A DNA stretch of 10,473 nt from Methylacidiphilaceae bacterium UBA1321 (GTDB lineage: Bacteria > Verrucomicrobiota > Verrucomicrobiia > Methylacidiphilales > UBA1321): NCBI GenBank assembly GCA_002306945.1, contig DBTH01000258.1:1-10473 (forward strand). Reading direction: 5' to 3'. This document shows positions 7,058 to 10,473 of the stretch, one piece after another (the stretch's first letter is position 1; each line of letters starts with the position of its first letter). The notes under the pieces were generated by a model. It saw nothing but the letters and a program-made list of their open reading frames with translations, was not told the DNA's origin and did not search any database. Made by a program: the position numbers and the translations under genes.

Positions 7058-7989
7058 TTGGAATTTTGCAGATAGATCCGGGTCGAATACGGACGCACTC
7101 CGGGCCAAAGAGGAGTCAGGCTTGAAGAAGCTTGAATCTGCGTGACGCAATCCGAAGCGCCGGACGCATTGCGCACAATCGAGACGAGAGTCGTTGCCAT
7201 GCCCGAATTGATCCGCCGCGCGCACGTCGTATCAATGACAACGAAACTCAGTTCCACACACGCGGGGAGAGAGTTCGCCGGGTGAACGGTGCTATTGCTG
7301 TCCACATAACCCAGCCGTGAATCATAGGCGTTGCTATAGGCCGTTCCGCTCGCCTGACGGCTGATCGTCGCGCCCTTGCCATCGAGACATTTCACCCACA
7401 GACCAAGCACGTTTTCCATGAAAAGCCCCAGATACGGGGGATCGCTCGAACGGGTCGCCGGAGCGACGTTTTCAATCATGGTCGATGTCAACCAACTGAG
7501 CGGAGAACTGTAGATCTGATAATTGGACGTGTCGGACGGATTGACAAAGAAGCGGCACAAGATGGCCCGCGGATTGGAGGCAGTCGACGTATCCCATCGA
7601 ACAAAATAGCCCACCTCCGCAACACTCGTATTTCCCATATCGGTGCCAATCGGCGCCTGCCAGAATACCGAGTCGTGATTGGCGTAAGTGGAATCGACGC
7701 TTGAGGAATTCACCACAAATTGCAGCCCCTTCGTCGTCGTCCGATCCAGCGGAAGCAGCGCGGCGCTCATCTCGCGGCTGATGATTTCACAGACCGCGCG
7801 ACCGCTGTCGGCCCGCTCCATTCCCGACTGGCCGATGCGCCAGATATTAGTCACATTGGAAATGATCTGGCTCAACGCGAGGATCAAAATGACGAGAATC
7901 GCCGTGCCGACAAGAATTTCGATAAGAGTAAATCCCCGGCAGCGCGGCGCAAACGGCCACTTTCCGGAATGTACCGGCAACGGTTTCAA
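7054..7989 (-). CDS. Verru_Chthon cassette protein C, GspJ-like minor pseudopilin
   Basis: The 311-residue product has a type IV prepilin N-terminus: a basic leader ending in Gly19, then FTLIE (Phe20, Glu24) and a hydrophobic helix to about residue 41. The prepilin peptidase would cut after Gly19. Later, LPACVELSF is the GspJ-like 'LP..V...l' segment, followed by a strand and Arg-Arg. The mature part is Ser/Thr-rich. It starts with TTG at 7989, supported by GAAAGG six bases upstream (7996-8001). It begins 21 bases after the stop of gene B, and its TGA overlaps the ATG of gene A by four bases. It probably sits near the tip of a pseudopilus with B, D and A. The family is recognised from the set of four rather than from a close homologue. 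Confidence 0.82.
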   Translation of the reverse strand: MKPLPVHSGKWPFAPRCRGFTLIEILVGTAILVILILALSQIISNVTNIWRIGQSGMERADSGRAVCEIISREMSAALLPLDRTTTKGLQFVVNSSSVDSTYANHDSVFWQAPIGTDMGNTSVAEVGYFVRWDTSTASNPRAILCRFFVNPSDTSNYQIYSSPLSWLTSTMIENVAPATRSSDPPYLGLFMENVLGLWVKCLDGKGATISRQASGTAYSNAYDSRLGYVDSNSTVHPANSLPACVELSFVVIDTTCARRINSGMATTLVSIVRNASGASDCVTQIQASSSLTPLWPGVRPYSTRIYLQNSK

Positions 7990-7995
7990 GCAGAA

Positions 7996-8001
7996 CCTTT
8001 C
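7996..8001 (-). promoter_or_regulatory. Ribosome binding site deciding the TTG start of cassette gene C
   Basis: Minus-strand GAAAGG, six bases before the TTG at 7989. It is the only good Shine-Dalgarno within the operon, at the only junction without an ATGA overlap. Confidence 0.6.
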
Positions 8002-8010
8002 GTTATTGCG

Positions 8011-8526
8011 TCAATCGCCATTGGATAGACTCGCGTGAACGACAGCGCTGTTGGGCGGAGTTGTCAATTGCGCGGGCCAGGAAAAGGTGATCGTGAGCGC
8101 AACCAATGCCGGGAGCGTGCTCGAATTGAGCGAAAGCCCCGTCGTCTGCGTATCGCCCTTGGCGCTCACCGTGCACTTGTAGAGAGCACCCTTGGTCAGG
8201 GCCGCCGTCCGGCTCAAATCGGCTGGCGGTGTCGTCGAAGTATCCTGGAGCCGCATGCCGCTGGCGTCAAAGTAGGCTTCCAACAATTGCGTCTGGCTGG
8301 AGGTCGTCACGCTGGCAATGTTCGGCAGATCGGAAAAAGTTTGCGCCCGTAAACTACCGACCACCTGTCGCGACATGATCGAGATGGCCGTGTTCTCCAG
8401 CGAATTCTTGTTCGTGTTGATTCCGACCGTAAGCATTCCCAACACCGCTATGATCGCAAAACTCACAATCCCCAGCGCCATGCAAACTTCCACCAGTGAA
8501 AATCCCTGTGGGCGGCGTTCATTCAT
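8011..8526 (-). CDS. Verru_Chthon cassette protein B, GspI-like minor pseudopilin
   Basis: The 171-residue product has a short leader MNERRPQG, then FSLVE (Phe9, Glu13) and a hydrophobic helix to about residue 33. Cleavage by prepilin peptidase after Gly8 is expected. The 'SLVEVCMALGIV' segment matches the GspI-type 'EV..AL.I'. 'YFDASGMRL' in the middle is typical of cassette-B proteins. The length fits a GspI-like subunit, though the usual GspI is closer to 120 residues. Its ATG overlaps the TGA of gene D (ATGA, 8526-8523) and there is no Shine-Dalgarno, so coupled translation is likely. Confidence 0.82.
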   Translation of the reverse strand: MNERRPQGFSLVEVCMALGIVSFAIIAVLGMLTVGINTNKNSLENTAISIMSRQVVGSLRAQTFSDLPNIASVTTSSQTQLLEAYFDASGMRLQDTSTTPPADLSRTAALTKGALYKCTVSAKGDTQTTGLSLNSSTLPALVALTITFSWPAQLTTPPNSAVVHASLSNGD

Positions 8527-9215
8527 GGGCGGTCGATTTTGGTTTGTCCCGTCGATGCCAGTACGGTGATACGATAATAATTAGCCGAATTCGGCCGCGT
8601 GTAAACCGGTTCCGTCGAACTCGTCTGCGGAAAGAACCCCTCAACCAATTTAAGAATCGCCCCCGCGCTTCCCGAACTGTCGCGATACAGACTGCCATCG
8701 CTCTGAAAGATAATGTACTTATATTGGCCAACGGTGAGACCTGCGCGCTTCAAGGTCGGGAACGACGGATTGACCGCGTCGGTCGTATAATCCTGAAACG
8801 CATTGTCCGCGATAACGGTCGGATCGATCAGAGTTCCCTGAGCCAAAGTCTGCCACGGAATGATCTGTTTCCAATCCGATGAGGACACCCCCGAAGTCGA
8901 ATCGGAAGGAGTGAGCTGAAGCAGGGTAAAAAGCCGATAGCGGTCAGCCACGGCCGGATCGGTCACCAGAATCAGAGCCGTCAACGCATTATGAGAAAGA
9001 GAACTCTGCCGGGCCAGATGAGCGAGGTCGACCGCCTGATTACCCGCTTCATTGAGGCGCCCCGCTTTATTGAGATCGAGAAAGGCCATCGTCGATAGAC
9101 CTGTCAAAATTAGCATAACCGCCATAACAACCAGTAATTCGACCAACGTAAAAGCCGAATGAGACTGAAAAGAACGACGATTCGCAACAGGTCTATCAAA
9201 CGCACGTTCAAGCAT
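8523..9215 (-). CDS. Verru_Chthon cassette protein D, GspH-like minor pseudopilin
   Basis: First gene of the operon, 230 residues. A 21-residue basic leader ends in Ala21 (not the usual Gly at -1), then FTLVE (Phe22, Glu26) and a membrane helix to about residue 44. 'DLAHLARQSSLSHNALTALIL' is split here only for length: the helix-like DLAHLARQSS and the following NALTALIL resemble the AR-helix of GspH, and the C-terminal 'ITVLASTGQTKI' resembles the GspH 'tG.v' strand. The ATG is only six bases downstream of a possible -10 box, so the mRNA may be leaderless, and no Shine-Dalgarno is present. Its TGA overlaps the ATG of gene B. Confidence 0.8.
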   Translation of the reverse strand: MLERAFDRPVANRRSFQSHSAFTLVELLVVMAVMLILTGLSTMAFLDLNKAGRLNEAGNQAVDLAHLARQSSLSHNALTALILVTDPAVADRYRLFTLLQLTPSDSTSGVSSSDWKQIIPWQTLAQGTLIDPTVIADNAFQDYTTDAVNPSFPTLKRAGLTVGQYKYIIFQSDGSLYRDSSGSAGAILKLVEGFFPQTSSTEPVYTRPNSANYYRITVLASTGQTKIDRP

Positions 9216-9221
9216 AATGGA

Positions 9222-9250
9222 ACAATACGCGCAAACGTTTACGTTTTCAA
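9222..9250 (-). promoter_or_regulatory. Promoter of the D-B-C-A operon
   Basis: On the minus strand TTGAAA (9250-9245) and TATTGT (9227-9222) are 17 bases apart. The -10 box ends six bases before the ATG at 9215, so transcription would begin at or next to the start codon. The palindrome at 9231-9242 lies wholly within the spacer, a position where a bound repressor would block RNA polymerase. Confidence 0.5.
9231..9242. promoter_or_regulatory. Putative LacI-type operator 3 (pseudopilin cassette)
   Basis: GCAAACGTTTAC contains the perfect 8-bp palindrome AAACGTTT plus a G/C outer pair. It lies 16 bases upstream of the start of gene D, between the proposed -35 and -10 boxes. It shares 10 of 12 bases or more with the other CG-centred sites. 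Confidence 0.6.
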
Positions 9251-9396
9251 GTCAAAATCCGCTTCCTACGCAAAAAAGGTATTCACGTTACATTTTCTCT
9301 CTTCAACTCATTACAAACACCAATCTTCTAGTAGAGTAGTCTTTATTTGAACGAAATCACCCTCTTGCAAAAACAGTAGCCTTTATCGAAAATAGA

Positions 9397-9425
9397 TTGA
9401 AAACGTTTACTAAGTCTGCTACTTT
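9397..9425 (+). promoter_or_regulatory. Candidate promoter of the 9439 gene
   Basis: TTGAAA (9397-9402) and TACTTT (9420-9425) with a 17-base spacer. The -10 box is weak. The -35 box overlaps the palindrome at 9399-9410. The start codon would be about seven bases after the expected transcription start, again a very short leader without a Shine-Dalgarno. Confidence 0.35.
9399..9410. promoter_or_regulatory. Putative LacI-type operator 4 (9439 gene)
   Basis: GAAAACGTTTAC, identical over all 12 bases to the site at 1993-2004. It lies 28 bases before the ATG at 9439 and overlaps the proposed -35 box. With the site at 9231 it brackets the divergent promoter region 9216-9438, which holds no gene. 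Confidence 0.6.
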
Positions 9426-9438
9426 TTACTCATACCCT

Positions 9439-10473
9439 ATGAGCCACTCCCTGAAGCCTGCGACTCCTTTCTTCAAAACTGTGGGGTTCCTCGCCGCTCT
9501 CATTTTCCCCTCACTTTCCCTCTTCCACGCTTCCGCCGCTGAAAACGACACGAAATCCCTTTTAATTGAGGCGGAAAATTTTCAATTCCAGGGAAGCTGG
9601 ACGCGCGAACCTTCCGCCATGGCCTCGGACGGTTTTTATCTCAAAATCGTCGAGGGTGGACAACCCGCCATCACCGGCATTCAAATCCCTGTGACTGGAA
9701 CCTACCAACTCTGGACCCGCACCCGCAATTATATTGGCCAGTCCGAACGCCGCCGCTATCAACTCCTGATCGATGGCATTCCTGCGTCAAAAGAATCCGG
9801 CGGCCAAAAGTACGACGGATGGCTTTGGGAGCCTGTCGGCACCCAAACTCTTTCCGCAGGCGAGCACTGTCTCATCCTCAACGACACCGGGAAGTTCTTC
9901 TCCCGTTGCGATGCGGTCTTTCTGACAACAGATACCAACCTGTCGCCGGAGAAAATTCCGCTCAAAGATCTGGCCGCCTTCCGCATTAAACCGCAGCAAT
10001 TTCAGATCGACGCCACCAACCGGATTTTCGACCCGCAGCACGCCACCGCCGCAGAGTCCGGCAAGAAATTGGCCCAACTCGAAAACAACGCGATCCGGCT
10101 AACTTTTTCGGAAGGCAAATCAGCAGTTGGAAAGACCGTGATCGTTCGCGGGATGGAACTCTTCAGTAACGGGAAATGGAACAAACTCCCGCCTCCAGGT
10201 GATGAACTCCTCTTCGTGCTGCATTCGCAGGAGAGCCGTATTCACGCACAAATCTTCCCGCAGTGGGAAAAAGCCCTGCCTCGTTCCGCGAAAATCGGCG
10301 GCAAAGAATACGACCTCGTTGACGTAAACAATCCCTTCACCGCAGGCAAGGCGCATCCCCTCTCTCCCGTGAAGGCGACGCAGATCGATCCCAAATCCGT
10401 CGAAGTGCTCTACACCAACGCCGAAGGCTGGCAGGTCACCACCCGTTGGAGTCTCGTCGATGGCGCGCCCGCC
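9439..10473 (+). CDS. Large exported protein with N-terminal carbohydrate-binding-like domain (3' end outside window)
   Basis: An open frame of 345 codons runs to the window edge without a stop. Residues 10-34 form a signal peptide ending in ASAA. Residues 41-165 resemble the jelly-roll carbohydrate-binding domains that precede many PVC and Bacteroidetes glycoside hydrolases and lyases: IEAENF (43-48), GTYQLWTRT (87-95), YQLLIDG (107-113), then a 'W.W..VG...L..G.H.L.L.D' pattern and Asp158 before 'VFLTTD'. Residues 170-345 are a further mixed beta region whose family I cannot name. The catalytic part, if any, lies beyond the edge. The ATG has no Shine-Dalgarno. It is divergent from the pseudopilin operon and shares the same type of operator, so it may be a co-regulated, secreted polysaccharide-directed enzyme. 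Confidence 0.72.
   Translation, partial: MSHSLKPATPFFKTVGFLAALIFPSLSLFHASAAENDTKSLLIEAENFQFQGSWTREPSAMASDGFYLKIVEGGQPAITGIQIPVTGTYQLWTRTRNYIGQSERRRYQLLIDGIPASKESGGQKYDGWLWEPVGTQTLSAGEHCLILNDTGKFFSRCDAVFLTTDTNLSPEKIPLKDLAAFRIKPQQFQIDATNRIFDPQHATAAESGKKLAQLENNAIRLTFSEGKSAVGKTVIVRGMELFSNGKWNKLPPPGDELLFVLHSQESRIHAQIFPQWEKALPRSAKIGGKEYDLVDVNNPFTAGKAHPLSPVKATQIDPKSVEVLYTNAEGWQVTTRWSLVDGAPA

Noticed and set aside
5867..7075. Long plus-strand open frame (402 codons) opposite cassette gene A
   Set aside because: Arg-rich antisense shadow of a well-supported gene, with no recognisable domain.
7058..7225. In-frame 56-residue N-terminal extension of cassette protein A
   Set aside because: It overlaps gene C, has no hydrophobic or leader character, and would bury the membrane segment. 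The ATGA overlap at 7057 is the natural start.

Overview
The window looks like a chromosomal segment from a Verrucomicrobia-type bacterium (PVC superphylum, possibly Opitutae or Spartobacteria). Four things point there: a complete four-gene set matching the 'Verru_Chthon cassette protein' families D, B, C and A, a PEP-CTERM-type secreted protein, several secreted carbohydrate-active-looking proteins, and LacI-type palindromes in front of the genes. No tRNA, rRNA, CRISPR array, transposase gene or phage gene was seen.

Layout. Positions 1-338 hold no gene I can support. A minus-strand gene (339-1763) encodes an exported GH28-like parallel beta-helix protein. Across a 312-bp AT-rich divergent region, two plus-strand genes (2076-2882 and 2942-3676) encode a PEP-CTERM-anchored Ser/Thr-rich protein and an exported LamG/concanavalin-like protein. 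A gene-poor convergent region (3677-4420) follows. It holds a 160-bp palindromic element with perfect 17-bp ends, a REPIN-like element with two 40-bp arms matching at 39 of 40 positions, and some AT-rich palindromes and GC-rich stems. From 9215 down to 4421 on the minus strand runs the tightly packed operon D-B-C-A. Divergent from it, a large exported protein with an N-terminal carbohydrate-binding-like domain starts at 9439 and runs off the window end.

How the parts may work together. The operon order D-B-C-A parallels gspH-gspI-gspJ-gspK, the minor pseudopilins that form the tip of the type II secretion pseudopilus. Each protein shows features of its counterpart: FTLVE, FSLVE and FTLIE prepilin sites with Glu5 in D, B and C; no Glu5 and a 'DDE..KVNYN' segment in A; an 'LP..VELSF' segment in C. 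I infer a lineage-specific pseudopilin tip complex with a very large K-like subunit (878 residues). No secretin, ATPase or peptidase gene is in the window, so it must borrow those from elsewhere.

Regulation. Closely related 12-bp palindromes with the core GTAAA(C/T)GTTTAC lie upstream of all four transcription units: 1821-1832, 1993-2004, 9231-9242 and 9399-9410. The 1993 and 9399 copies are identical. In front of the cassette the palindrome lies exactly between a -35/-10 pair. A single LacI/GalR-family repressor may therefore co-regulate the pseudopilin cassette and the secreted carbohydrate-directed proteins. This is the most interesting signal in the window and suggests that the cassette belongs to a polysaccharide-responsive secretion or surface system.
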